From Hofstenia miamia (Eukaryota; Xenacoelomorpha; Acoela): 64,000 bases of DNA. The stretch spans positions 293,772 to 357,771 of the forward strand of contig SCFE01000105.1 in the NCBI GenBank assembly GCA_004352715.1. The letters run 5' to 3'. Below are positions 11,651 through 22,340 of the stretch, piece after piece. The translations under genes and the position numbers were made by a program. The notes under the pieces were generated by a model. That model saw only the letters and a list, made by a program, of their open reading frames with translations, was not told where the DNA came from and did no database searches. Numbering within the stretch: the stretch's first letter is position 1; each line of letters opens with the position of its first letter.

Positions 11651-13087
11651 CCCTATTTGCCATGGGGGGCGGATTCCGCCCCCACTATGTATTTTTTTGA
11701 GAAAACTTTTTCTGCAAAGCCGATATGTCTGGCTCTTTATGACTTTTAGTTTTAATAATTTTTCCAACTTTTTGCCAAATTTGGGCCTCAGAAATTGTTT
11801 ACTTTTTGGTAAATAAGGCTTTTGTTGAGAAATTGTTTACTTTTTTTGAAAATAAGATTTGTATATAAAGTTCTTTTTTAAAAACATTAACAGGAATATC
11901 TTTATGTAATAATAAATTATCTGATGATAAAAGCTAACCTTGCTTATATTTTATTTTTATTTCTTAAAAAATTCTGGTCTGCAAAATTTTTTTGTATTTT
12001 ACATATCCGAATTTCGGGTTTTCAAAAATATTTATTATGTTATCCCAGATGTTTTTTTCAACTGGTTTACATATTCTGACATGATTTGTTTTGGTATCAG
12101 ATTTTCCTGATTACAGTGTAATATTCATCTACATAATTTTATTATTGATTGTGCATAAGGTAATTACACTAACAAATTTCTTATTATTCCATTTGTTTTA
12201 GTTGACAAAACATTATTTATAAAAAAGTTTTATTGAAAAAGTGAAATATAAAGTAACTACATTATTTTTCTTATATTATTTACAATTGGATATCATTTTA
12301 TTTATGTCAATTTATTATTTCATTACTTTATGTATAAAATTATTTACAACCATTTATATACAATAACAAACATATTTACAAAAATGTCTTGTTCTTGATT
12401 CTAATTATCTTATTTTTGTTCAATCACCAAAAATACTATTGTTTCAAAAATTTTTCAAGTTTATTCATCAATTGAATCATGGAAACTATTCGAATTGAAA
12501 AAGTAGACTAATTTTGTTCGTAATTCTTGCAAAATGTTTGTAAAAAACTGAGTAAAAAACGTCATTGACGTTATTTTTGATGTCATTTTGACATTTTTTA
12601 TGCCAGTGACAACATATATTATGATATTGTATAAAAAAATTAGTATTGCTTCATTGTATTACAAATGTTGAAAAAATATTCGTTAACATTATTTTTCTTC
12701 AAAAACGCAGTTTTATATATTTCAAATATTCTCCTTTGCAATTCCCCTTTGCTTACACAAACATTTTTTGGCAACTAGAATTAGTAACTAAAACCACACC
12801 TTCTCACGGAATTTCGTGAAAAATAAAGTAGAATTTCAGTCATAATAAGACAAAGTCTGAAAAAAAGTAAAAAACAGCCAAAAAACGCTGATGCTACATA
12901 AATATGATGAGGTCATCACGGATGTAGTGACGTCATAAAAATTAATTTTATATCAAATTGTTTGTAAAGGGTTATTAAATACTAGTGCAAAGCTTCATCA
13001 AAAATGGAGTTTTAGTTTTTAAGAAAAGTAGGGGCGGAATCCGCCTCCATGACTAGACCATGGTGAAAAAGACCATGGCAAATAGGG
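11651..13087. mobile_element. piggyBac-like non-autonomous element
   Basis: Flanked by TTAA on both sides (11647-11650 and 13088-13091), the target duplication typical of piggyBac elements. The termini are perfect 15-bp inverted repeats beginning CCCTATTTGCCATGG. CCC-starting ends are usual for this superfamily. Just inside both ends lies a GC-rich hairpin (left GGGGCGGATTCCGCCCC; right GGGGCGGAATCCGCC), a likely subterminal recognition or structural element. The 1.4-kb interior is very AT-rich and has no transposase ORF, so movement would need a transposase supplied elsewhere. Confidence 0.88.
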
Positions 13088-13682
13088 TTAAAATTAATCT
13101 AAATATGAAAAACTTTGAGTAGAGTGTGTCCAGCTGTGTTATTTTTTCCAAATATATTTCAAGTCAATTGAAATATGACAGACGAGGAGAGTGTTTTAGT
13201 CAATATCTAAGCGTGAATTTCTCACTTAACTTTAGAAGAAAAGATACCAATACCAATTTATAATTTGCAAATGTAGCCTTGCAGAATTATTAAAATTGAG
13301 AAAATTTTGAAACTCACATTCGCTAAATTTTTTAAAATAACATTTTTTAGAGAAATATATATGTAGCTTATGCATACGTCATTGCATACAAAGGAAGGTT
13401 TCTAAATAACAGTACTTACAATCATGTAAGTGATATGTACATTTTCAAAATTTTCTTAATATATATACTTTGATTTGACTCAAGAAATATCAATAATTTT
13501 CCTAAGTAATTTCCACTTAGCAAATCTACTATTTAAATTTACAAATTTTATTCAAATCAAATTGGTTGAATACTACACATGCTAGAAATGGGCTAAAATA
13601 ATCCAAATACTTAAAATTCAAATCTGTTAAATACACTTTTAGCCCACTAAGGTAATTTAGTAGGCCTTTCAATCGTCAAGAA

Positions 13683-13881
13683 TTAACATTGGCCAAGCGA
13701 TTTAATAAACTTTTCATAATATCCAATTTTACTAGTTTCTAATAATTTATCATGTAAGTGGACGACAGACTGAATAGTGGATAAAACCATGATCCGAGTC
13801 ACGACTTTACCACCTAGAAGTGTTATTACTAAAGTCGGTTTAATCATGAGCATCCTCTGGCTACCCCTGGCACGCTGAGCG
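13683..13881 (-). CDS. Candidate terminal exon beside a Tc1 insertion
   Basis: Minus strand. The acceptor ATGTTATTTTTCAG is followed by an open segment containing RGSQRMLMIKPTLVITLLGG and HLHDKLLETSKIGYYEKF, ending in a stop. It is more GC-rich than the neighbouring sequence. The Tc1-like element at 13897-15489 begins 16 bases upstream of the splice site, so it would lie within the preceding intron. No protein family is recognised. A chance ORF remains possible. Confidence 0.4.
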
Positions 13882-13896
13882 CTGAAAAATAACATA

Positions 13897-15489
13897 CATT
13901 AATGGAAAAAAGAATTCGGCCACCCATGATTTGTCATAAATATTTCTAATTTTTAAATTAGATTTGGTGTTGAAGAAGGGAAATTCATCAATTTTGAGAC
14001 ATAATTATCACTGTTTTCTTTAAATCTCAAAGAGAGATGCTACAACGCTTGTGGTTAGCTAATATTTTCTTTGAAAATGTATTCAGCCACTTTAGACCAA
14101 ATCAGAGAATCTGTAAATAACTTCATTGGTTGAGCCTTTTTCAGTATATTTATAGTGAAAATGTCGGTCAACAGTCTTTCTTGGCCATATATGATGGCCG
14201 GTTACGTACCTCTTGCCATCCGCGAGTTGATTATCTCCAATCATTAGGAAGGGATGAGTCAACGTAATATAGTCCGACTTGTAGACAACCTCGAATTACT
14301 GTCGAGGATATCATCAGACATTTCACTTCTGAAAACATCATTGCAACCAAGCCAAAGTCCGGTAGTCCTCTAAGACCTCCCAATCAGCTCTTGTGTGCCT
14401 TTCAAAGTGAAATCATAGGAATACTTCAGAGGAACTTTGCAAGGAATGGGCTGATGTTCACCTCGTGAATACAACAACTGTGCGAAAATTCCTGAAGAAG
14501 TATTCAATTGGGACTATCGTGGAACCCAGAAATCCATTCTTAGCCTCAAAGCCGGCTGAGGTGGGTCAAGTTGATGAGAGACAATTCATCTGATCATTTT
14601 TCTAATATTATATTTTCAGATGAGTCAAGATTTGAGCTATAATCATCGAAAATAATGTTGATAAGGAGACCAACTGGGCAGAAGTTCAGATTCTTGCCTC
14701 AACTCACTCGGGGGATAATGAATTATGGTGGGAAGTCTGTAATGGTATAGGGGTGCAATATGAAAGTGTGGCCTGTGCAAGATTGCTTACACTACTGGTA
14801 TTCTCTGAAGTTCTCAATATGCTTGGACTCAAGAAAAAGAATTCTTGCCAGTCCTGACTAGTAATTCAATATATCAGCAGGATGGTGCTCCATGTCATAA
14901 CTCAAACGAAATGAAAAACTCCTTCCACAATAATGGGGTTGATATCCTTGCTAACTGGCCTGGCCAATCTCCAGACCTTAATATTATCTAAAATATGTGG
15001 AAAGAGGTCAAATATCAATTAGACAGTATACTCTTCACACTGAAGACGAGCTGTGGAGCGCAATAAATAAAGAATCTTATGCAATTCATTCCTAACAGCT
15101 TTATTGAAAACTTTTTGCTTGAATCCCTGGTCGCCTTGAAGCTGTTGTTCGCTCAAAGGAACACTTTACAAAATATTAGAATAGAGAATTTCGTTGCTAA
15201 GTGTTATATTGCATCAATTATTAATTTATGTATCTTATTTTAAATTCACTTTTTCGGATTTGTTCATTTGTTAGGAATATTTCAGGTAGCCGAATACATT
15301 TTTCCAATACAATTTTGATTAAAAATTAATAGCCAATTGTTATTCTACATATTTTATGGTATTAGACATACAGATTTTCCTTTCTCAATCAAAGTAACAC
15401 TTAGTTATAATCTTAGACAAACTCTATCCAATGAATTTTCATTATTTATTCAAAATGGCAAGGTGGTCGAATTCATATTTCTGGTACTG
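13897..15489 (+). mobile_element. Tc1-like element with IR/DR ends (decayed)
   Basis: About 1.6 kb. Each end carries two copies of a GAATTCGGCCACC-like repeat: outer left near 13912-13924, inner left at 14079-14090, inner right at 15295-15307, outer right at 15462-15474. The repeats are 167 bp apart on each side and oriented as inverted pairs. This is the IR/DR arrangement known from some Tc1 transposons. The outer ends begin CATTAATGG and CAGTACCAG, and 20 of 28 bases match. TA flanks the left end; the right flank is TT. The interior is a decayed Tc1 transposase. Confidence 0.82.
14195..15185 (+). pseudogene. Tc1-like transposase pseudogene
   Basis: DDE/D-type cut-and-paste transposase remains, broken by several stops and frameshifts. 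Recognisable blocks in order: an N-terminal helix-turn-helix trace (AIRELIISNH, EGMSQRNIVRLV) near 14215-14290; FSDESRFEL, carrying a catalytic Asp, near 14620; QQDGAPCHNSNEMK, with the second catalytic Asp region, near 14878; and NWPGQSPDLNII with a premature stop, followed by NMWKEVKYQLDS, near 14955-15020. These are standard Tc1-family motifs. The copy cannot make an active protein. Confidence 0.88.
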
Positions 15490-16226
15490 TTTTTTAACAA
15501 TGGCCATTATTAAGAATAAACAGGCTAGTCGGGGGTGAATTTTAGTTCAAAAACCTCCCTAGGTTCAAATTGTAGTAGCACTTGAGCTCGAGCAAAAGAG
15601 CTAAGCGATAGGGTTGAGTTACACCTGCAGTCCAAACACTGCAATAATAAAGGTCGTAGAGATAGTTGCACTGTCGCGGTAGCAACGTAAGGCGTTGAAT
15701 CTGCATCATTTCCCAAGCCAATTGCTGAACAGTTGGCACTTTAAATCTATATTCATTGCTGAATTTGAAGTATGAATGCTATTGCTATTTGAATATTGCT
15801 TTTTTGATTTTTGGAATATTTTTTGTATTTTGAATTGTATGGTTTTATTTCTCAAAATATAAATTTATGAGTTAACTATTAACCTTAAGCAGGCTGATGT
15901 TCATTTAAAATCAACTTATCTCAAGTAGATATGTTTTTAATAAATTACTATACTGCAATGCGTAATGCCTGAATTTGCATTAGGTGTTTAAAACTATTGG
16001 AGCACAACTTAGTTTGTTGAATTTGACAATGACCCTAACGTTGGTTTATGACGTAATTTTGCATTAGAACTGGCTTAGTAAATGTTTGGCATTCGAAAAT
16101 CATATAGTTGAAGGTATTATTAACATTGGAAATACTTCATAAATCGAATGCTTTGATTTACTAAATATAAGATTCATTTCAATATATTTGCTAAAAGATA
16201 CAATTAAACTGCAAATTAAATATATA

Positions 16227-16229
<3 letters not shown>
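15490..16229. other. No feature recognised
   Basis: AT-rich sequence. Short ORFs here lack splice signals or family motifs. Confidence 0.4.

Positions 16230-16275
<46 letters not shown>
16230..16275. repeat. (TAA)n tail of Jockey-like copy A
   Basis: TAA tract at the 3' terminus of the minus-strand retroelement. Confidence 0.93.
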
Positions 16276-16279
<4 letters not shown>

Positions 16280-18661
16280 TGCGCAATTACTTAAAGGGCA
16301 CTATTTGTAGATATATGGACTCCATGCATGTAATTGATTGGAAATGCCCAATAAGGATTGTTTTTTCAATAAGAAATCCTTAATATTTTCTTAAAATGCT
16401 TAAAATTTGGTTCTATTTTTGTAGTAACATCTAGATTATTCCACAATACGCAGGAATTAAATGTAAAAGACTCCTGTCTGTTAATTTACTGAAAATTTTA
16501 TTTGTTCTTTGATTGAATTGAATATATTGTTGTAAAAAATTTTGAGAATTGCATGCATTTATAAACTTATGAGTTAAACACAAAGACTGATACTGAATAG
16601 AATAAAGTAGAGACAAAATATTATAAGATGATCGAAATTCATTGACTGATTGATGCTTATCAATAAAATTTAGTGATCTTAAGGCCCAATTATATATTCT
16701 TGCTAAGGCTGAACTATTGTGAGCGTTAATACTTTGAAATAAAAAAGAACAATAATTAAATTGACTTAAAACAAATGAGTGTATTAATTCTGTATGAAAT
16801 GATTTCCCTATATATCTAAGATGAAATAACTATTTTACACCAGCTGCCATTTTTCGTAATTTTATGGAAAACAATTTATTAAATTTCATTTCTTTGTTGA
16901 TCACTGCTTCTAGATAATTAACAGAATTGCTTTGTTTAATTTCACTATCACATATCGTAATATTAATATTTACGGAAATTTTTTTATGATCCTTCGGTGA
17001 AAAGATGATAAATTGTGTCTTATCTGCATTAATTTTCAATTTATTTATATTAAAATATACAATTAGGTCTTCGATGTCTTTGGTTAATTGTCTGGTCGTT
17101 TCATAAGGATTTTGAGCTGTTCTTAGTACACATGTATCATCGGCATATTGATATATATTTCCATTAGAAATTGTTTCGGAAATGTCATTCACATAAAGAG
17201 AAAACAATATTGGTCCTATAGTACAGTTCCTTGGGGAACGCCTAAATTCGTTGTGTTATAGTTTGAATAGATTCTATCAATTTTTACACTTTGCTTACGA
17301 TTACTTAAAAAACTAAGAATAAATTTAGTCGCTGTTTTGCTAAAACTTTGATTGAGCAATTTTGAATGTAGAATTTCAAAATTCATTGAATTTAAGGCCT
17401 TACTAAGATCGAGAAATGCAATTGCTCTGGAAAATATTTTATTTAAATTAGATTTTGTTTTTTAGGTAACTGAAAAAATTGCGTTAGTTGTGCTAAGTTT
17501 GGCCGGAATCCGTATTGATTTTCTGATAAAATGCGATTCTCATTAATAAACTTATACATTTGTGCTGCAAGAATTTTTTCAAATATTTTAGCAAACGGGT
17601 GAATAATACTATTGGGACTATAATTATTGGGATCTAATGGGTCGCCTTTTTTGTATAGTGGTGAAATATCAAAAATTGGATTAAATGCTAAAAGAAGATA
17701 TTCGCCAAATATTTGAAAATAATTTTTAATTATCCAATATGGCAAGTGACTAGAACCGCATGACTTGTTTTCATCAAGTGTAAGAACTTCTTTTCTTAAA
17801 TCGTAATATGAAATTAAGCTGACGTGAAATTCAGTTTTGACGTTACAATCAATTGTAGTGTTAGAAGAAATTTTTTTTCAGATTTATTTAAATTCAAACT
17901 TACCCATGTTTTCAAAATTTTTAATACATTTGCAATTTTGCGTTTCTCCCTGCATATCATTTTATCATCACGTAACCCTTCAATGTTTATATTGAAACCT
18001 TTAGATTTTCCAATGCTTCTGATTACAAAATCGCATTTTGGACTAGATTTTTTAAATTTTTTAAAATAATCTTTAACCCTAGATCCATAATTTGATTTAC
18101 GAAGTTTTTTAATTACATGCTAGGCGTTTTCAAAATTGGTCCAGTTCGATTTAATTGGATCGGACTTGGCAATCTCAAATAATTTATTCTGGATGATTAC
18201 CTGCTGCTTGCTTAAGTTGCAATCACGAGGTTGCCTAACCGCTGCTGAGTAATTAGTGCTGATTAATTTCGTCCTGAGTGGAGCCGCGCGATTTAACGGT
18301 CGGGTGATTTCACGAGCACTAAATCTCAACATGTGATCCCGGATTCGAATGTAAAAATTTGATCAAAAGAGATGTTCCGCAGTAGATGAATAAAGTGTTG
18401 TTCATTAAAATTAGTAAAGTCCCTTGAAAAAATTGTTTTCCTTGATTTGACGCAATATTTATAATTACTTACGTAGATGCAAAGATTGTGATCACTAAAT
18501 GATTCAAATGTTAAAGTCTTATACTTACTAGTACTGTCGGAAAGAAAATAATCGATTAGTTTAGAGTGCCTAGTAGGCTTGATTTTGTTAATAATTTGAA
18601 AATCAAAAGTATCGCATATGCAGTCAATTATTTTTGATTCCGAGTAATTTATGTAATTCAC
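16230..18661 (-). pseudogene. Jockey-like non-LTR retroelement, minus-strand copy A
   Basis: Order in minus sense: the end of an APE-type endonuclease (18661-18326, with FESFSDHNLCIY carrying the SDH motif), the RT fingers (17745-17443, SPLYKKGDPLDPNNYSP, NQYGFRP), the RT palm and thumb (17207-16830, QYADDTCVLRTAQNP, KLKINADKTQFIIF), a C-terminal tail (to 16431, FNIWNN-like), and a (TTA)n tail at 16230-16275. Stops and frameshifts separate the blocks, so it is inactive. The 5' part of the endonuclease is missing; the break at 18661 abuts a piece of an R4/Dong-like element. Confidence 0.85.
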
Positions 18662-18665
18662 ATTG

Positions 18666-18820
18666 AAAGATTAGGAACAGTGATAGACATAGCAGTACCA
18701 AAGGAAAGAAATGTAGAAAGCAAGGAGAAAGAGAAGATAGACAAGTACAGAGAGTTGGCAGAGGAAATAGAAAGGCTGTGGAAGTTAAAGAAGGTTGAAG
18801 TAGTCCCGGTAGTAGTAGTC
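18666..18820 (+). pseudogene. R4/Dong-like fragment, endonuclease C-terminal side
   Basis: Nearly identical to 24536-24671. It encodes the DIAVP part of the PD-(D/E)XK-type endonuclease and the following lysine-rich region (KEKEKIDKYRELAEEIERLW). This copy keeps an 8-nt segment that the 22341-24867 copy has lost. It is cut at 18820 by a Jockey-like insertion and resumes at 19906. Confidence 0.88.
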
Positions 18821-19808
18821 TGTTAAGCTAGGAGATCTTCAATCATCCTTTAAGAAAACTTTCAGGGGTGTTCCTCAGGGTTCTATCCTTGGTCCCTTAT
18901 TATTTAACATTTATGTTAATGATATTTCGCAATGCCTTTCTCATTGCAAAATAATACAATATGCGGACGACACGTGCATCTATGTTAGCAACAAAAATAA
19001 ATTCACAAGTTCGAAGCTTTTATCAGCTGACTTTATCAGTATCAAAAAATGGTTTGATAGAAACAAGCTACAACTAAACATGAAAAAGTCTCAACTTCTG
19101 TTGTTACACGCCTCTGACAAAGAAGACTGTTCTGGGCAGATTTCAATCACCACTCATGGTGTTAATATCAGCAACTGCAAGAAAGCCACATACCTTGGGG
19201 TGTCATTTAGTGATACCCTAGATTTCTCAGAATTCCTTAATTCAAAAATTCGGAAATTAGCTATGCTGAATTCAACTATTTCAGTGATAAGGAATTTGAT
19301 TCCAAGGGATTTCCTTGTCAAATTCTGTCGTGCGCAGATCTACGGCATCATTAGTTATGGCTCTCACCTCACATTAGGAAAATATTTTGTAAAATGGAAA
19401 AAAATTGAATCATTAACTAATTGGATAATAGAAAAAGTTGCAGGTGTACCTCGGTTTTCCCATGTATCCCAATTTTACACTGATTTCAAAATAATGAAAC
19501 CTTCATATTACATTACTTACATCAGCTTACTGTATTTCATTAATATTATTGTTGGTAAAAACACCCTATTTGAAAGTAAAATGAATAACTTCTTTAAATT
19601 TAATGCACGTCAGCACAAATATATAAAACTATGTCTCATAAAAAATAGTTTTGCCGCGCATTCCTTTCTAATGAAGGCAGCTGATATTTTCAATGATATG
19701 CCCCTATCTTTCAGAAAATTACAATTCTCTAAACAAGACCTAATTAATCATTTTTTCAAATTTGAAAGTACTCGGAAAGAGTACTCACATAACTTTCATG
19801 TTGGATAG
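18819..19808 (+). CDS. Jockey-like reverse transcriptase, 5'-truncated but open
   Basis: Open frame of about 330 codons without stops: FRGVPQGSILGPLLFNIYVN (RT motif B region), QYADDTCIYV (catalytic YADD), KKWFDRNKLQLNMKKSQ, ATYLGVSFSD and then the thumb and C-terminal region (DFLVKFCRAQIYGIISYGSH). It starts abruptly inside the RT domain, so it is a 5'-truncated copy rather than a gene with its own start. The lack of stops suggests a fairly recent insertion. The family is Jockey-like by overall layout; the exact clade is uncertain. It lacks the endonuclease and the first RT motifs, so it cannot act alone. Confidence 0.85.
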   Translation, partial: SVKLGDLQSSFKKTFRGVPQGSILGPLLFNIYVNDISQCLSHCKIIQYADDTCIYVSNKNKFTSSKLLSADFISIKKWFDRNKLQLNMKKSQLLLLHASDKEDCSGQISITTHGVNISNCKKATYLGVSFSDTLDFSEFLNSKIRKLAMLNSTISVIRNLIPRDFLVKFCRAQIYGIISYGSHLTLGKYFVKWKKIESLTNWIIEKVAGVPRFSHVSQFYTDFKIMKPSYYITYISLLYFINIIVGKNTLFESKMNNFFKFNARQHKYIKLCLIKNSFAAHSFLMKAADIFNDMPLSFRKLQFSKQDLINHFFKFESTRKEYSHNFHVG

Positions 19809-19905
19809 CCGTTCGCCTATTAAATGTATACTACCTTTCTTGTTTTGTGTTTTTTTGTTTTTGTAGTTGATAGCATGATTTACTTGAATAAATCTTTTGA
19901 AGAGT
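18821..19905 (+). mobile_element. Jockey-like insertion inside an R4/Dong-like fragment
   Basis: The R4-like sequence breaks at ...GGTAGTAGTAG (18820) and continues at AGTAGGCGCACTAGG (19906). The uninterrupted form is seen at 24661-24680. AGTAG is repeated at the two junctions, giving a short target duplication. The insert holds the truncated RT and a 3' UTR ending AATAAATCTTTTGAAG. Confidence 0.87.
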
Positions 19906-19966
19906 AGGCGCACTAGGAGCAGTAAGTAAGAAGCATAGGAGATACTTGGAGGAGTTAGGAGCATAG
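19906..19966 (+). pseudogene. R4/Dong-like fragment after the insertion
   Basis: Continues the 18666-18820 fragment across the Jockey-like insert (GALGAVSKKHRRYLEELGA), then diverges from the family at GGAGCATAG. Confidence 0.88.
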
Positions 19967-19983
19967 ATGGAATCGGTCGACAT

Positions 19984-20035
19984 TTTTAACAACCCAACCC
20001 AACTGGTTTTATTTCCAAACCGGTTGGGTTACCAG
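19984..20035. repeat. Hairpin-forming AACCCAAC/GTTGGGTT palindrome
   Basis: AACCCAACTGGTTT and AAACCGGTTGGGTT form a near-perfect 14-bp stem with a loop of about 8 bases. It lies between two R4-like fragments and next to sequences resembling hAT ends (ATGGAATCGGTCGAC; CAGGGATG at 20093). Probably the remnant of a short DNA transposon. Confidence 0.55.
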
Positions 20036-20204
20036 TTGAACCGGTTATTGAAGCTAAAAATTTTACCGGTACCAGTCGAGCAAAAATAAAGCAGGGATGC
20101 CAAAAAAACTAGCAATTTTTTCTACTGAAATTTTTTTAAGCCCATATTTTACTAGCAGAATAGTTACAATGAACCAGGGGCGTTTTCAAGGAAGAGGGTC
20201 TGGG

Positions 20205-20446
20205 GCGCAAAATGAGTATAAGTTCAGGCATGACAAGGTAGGACGAATGGTACATTGGAGCTTGAGCAGGCAGCATCGGTTAGAAGCAGGAGACAAGTTG
20301 TATGAGCACAAGCCACAGGGCGTCATAGAAAATAAGAAGGTTAAGATGCTGTGGGACTTCAACATCCAGACAAGTAAGGTAATACATAGAAGCACGGAGA
20401 CCAGACATAGTAGTGGTAGACAAAGAGAAAAGATTGGGAATATTAT
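20205..20446 (+). pseudogene. R4/Dong-like fragment, endonuclease N-terminal side
   Basis: Matches 24310-24537: QNEYKFRHDKVGRMVHWSLS, YEHKPQGVIENKKVKMLWDF and the start of the RPDIVV block, frameshifted here. It ends at the same R4 position where the 18666 fragment begins. The two pieces therefore look like halves of one interrupted or rearranged copy, in the wrong order in this assembly. Confidence 0.85.
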
Positions 20447-20625
20447 GGTCGCTGAATGATTCAAGCATAAAACTTCTTAATTATTAGTACTATCAGTTAT
20501 AAAATAGTCAAATAAGTTGAAATACGTAGTAGGAGTAGTATTATTAATAAGTTTTAAATCAAAATATTGCAAATACGATCAATCCTTAAGGGTTCAGAAT
20601 AATTGAAGTAATTGGTGTCAACAGA
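20447..20625 (-). pseudogene. Jockey-like endonuclease fragment
   Basis: Homologous to 18490-18661 in minus sense, including LESFSDHN at its left edge. It is directly fused to the R4-like fragment on its left. Too short to say more. Confidence 0.72.
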
Positions 20626-20639
20626 GTTAAGGCACATTT

Positions 20640-22200
20640 ATTGCTGTATAAAATAATTACAAAATACAAACTACCAGCTACATGTACTTACAAATAATGA
20701 TAATATATATATATATAATATAAATATGAGTGTGAGTGCGTATGCGTGGCCTTCTATCGCTATAAGAAATTTTTGAAAGAGCGTAATGTGTTAGTGTCGC
20801 TAAATATGCATTGTTTATTAAAGAGGAATGTGACAATTTTTTTCTAAATTTCTTGTAATTTATTTCGATTGTAATTTCTTGATCTAGTTGCTGTGTGGTG
20901 AAAACTTTTGAGAACGTTCATTTAATTTAACATATTATTTTAAAAATGAAATTGAGGGTTGACAAAATTTGAATTTAAATAGTATTGATAACACATTCAT
21001 TTGAATTTGGCAATAAGGAGATAATACATGTATTTTGTATTTTAATCCATAGACGTATGCATTATCATGTTTTTGAGCCAAATTGAGTGTTTTAAGGGAC
21101 CAGTTGAACGTTTCAGAAAGAATGATGCGATATTTAGATTTATGTTTTTGAAGAGAAATCATCAGCATTGAAAGTGTGATAAGCAGAGTGCATTTAATAT
21201 TTGTTTGTGATATGTATTTGGAATATTTTGAAGATGATAAAGATACCTAATTCCAGAAGACATTTTCTTAATTTTAGCTAATAAAGATTGTTCAAAATTT
21301 AAGTCATTGTCAATTTTAACACCTAAGTAATTGATATATTCGATTTGTGTTATTGGTACATGATTTATATTGATTTCTATGATTTTGTGAAACTTCTGAG
21401 TGTTTTAAGCGAGAATATTCTAAACTGCGATACTTCAATATTCACTTTCAATTGATTATTTGAAAATTCCTTTGTTAAATTTTCGATGTCACTTTGCAGG
21501 GTTTTAGTTGCATTAAAGGCATTTATATAAGTACAGGTATCATCTTTTTTGCTTGAGGAACCCCCGCCGTCAGTTATAATATATTTAAAATTTTACCATT
21601 AGGTATACCTCGTTGCTGCTGATTATTAAGAAAATTCTTTATTAAATTAACAAGTTTATTATCAAGATTATAATAAATTAATCTGTCTTTAATATATCAA
21701 AATTCATGGAGCTAAAAGCTTTACTCAACTCAAGAAGGGCAGCGCTACTACATTTATTAGAGGCTAAATTAGATTATATTTGTTGTGATATTAAAAAAAT
21801 GTATATTGAGTACCATAACCATTACGAAGACCAAATTGTTATTTTGAAAGAATATTTTCAGATATCAAATATGCATGATTATTTAGTAATTTTTCAAATA
21901 ATTTACTAAAATGATGGTCAATACAAATGGGTCTATAATTATTTGCATTTAGAGGGTCACCTTTTTTATATACAGTATAGAGCTTATGTCAGATTTCTTC
22001 AAAATGTCAGGGAATTCATTACCAATAATACATTGGTTAAATGAAAATATAGTAGTTCTTCACTAAAGATAATAAAAAAATGTTTATTAATGAAGATTGG
22101 AATATTATAGTAGCAGTCGATTTATTTGTGTGTAAGTTTCTTATTATGGTTTTTAGTTCCCTACCGTTTGCCAGTCGAAAATAAAAATACGTATTTGTTA
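20640..22200 (-). pseudogene. Jockey-like non-LTR retroelement, minus-strand copy B
   Basis: Heavily decayed relative of copy A. In minus sense, DDTCTYINAFNATKTLQ and KEFSNNQLKVN near 21550-21440 match the RT catalytic region of copy A (YADDTCVLRTAQNP, NKLKIN). The block at 21960-21850 (GDPLNANNYRPI-like) matches 17660-17560. Many frameshifts are present. The 3' end is not clearly defined. Confidence 0.75.
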
Positions 22201-22315
22201 AAAATTTATTAATATTTCTTTACTATTATACATGTATTGGGGAAAATTGAAGTTGCCAAACTATTAAATGTTATATTTAGGTGTCTAGTTTTTTGTTTTG
22301 TTCTGTCGTAACATA

Positions 22316-22340
22316 TTAATAATAATAATAATAATAATAA
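22316..22340. repeat. (TAA)n at the 5' side of the R4/Dong-like copy
   Basis: TAA tract directly abutting the start of the retroelement coding sequence. With the (AAT)n at 24868 it brackets the element. Confidence 0.95.

Noticed and set aside
19972-20110. Possible hAT element between ATGGAATCGG and CAGGGATG words
   Set aside because: The two ends do not match each other and no 8-bp duplication is seen. Only the hairpin is reported.
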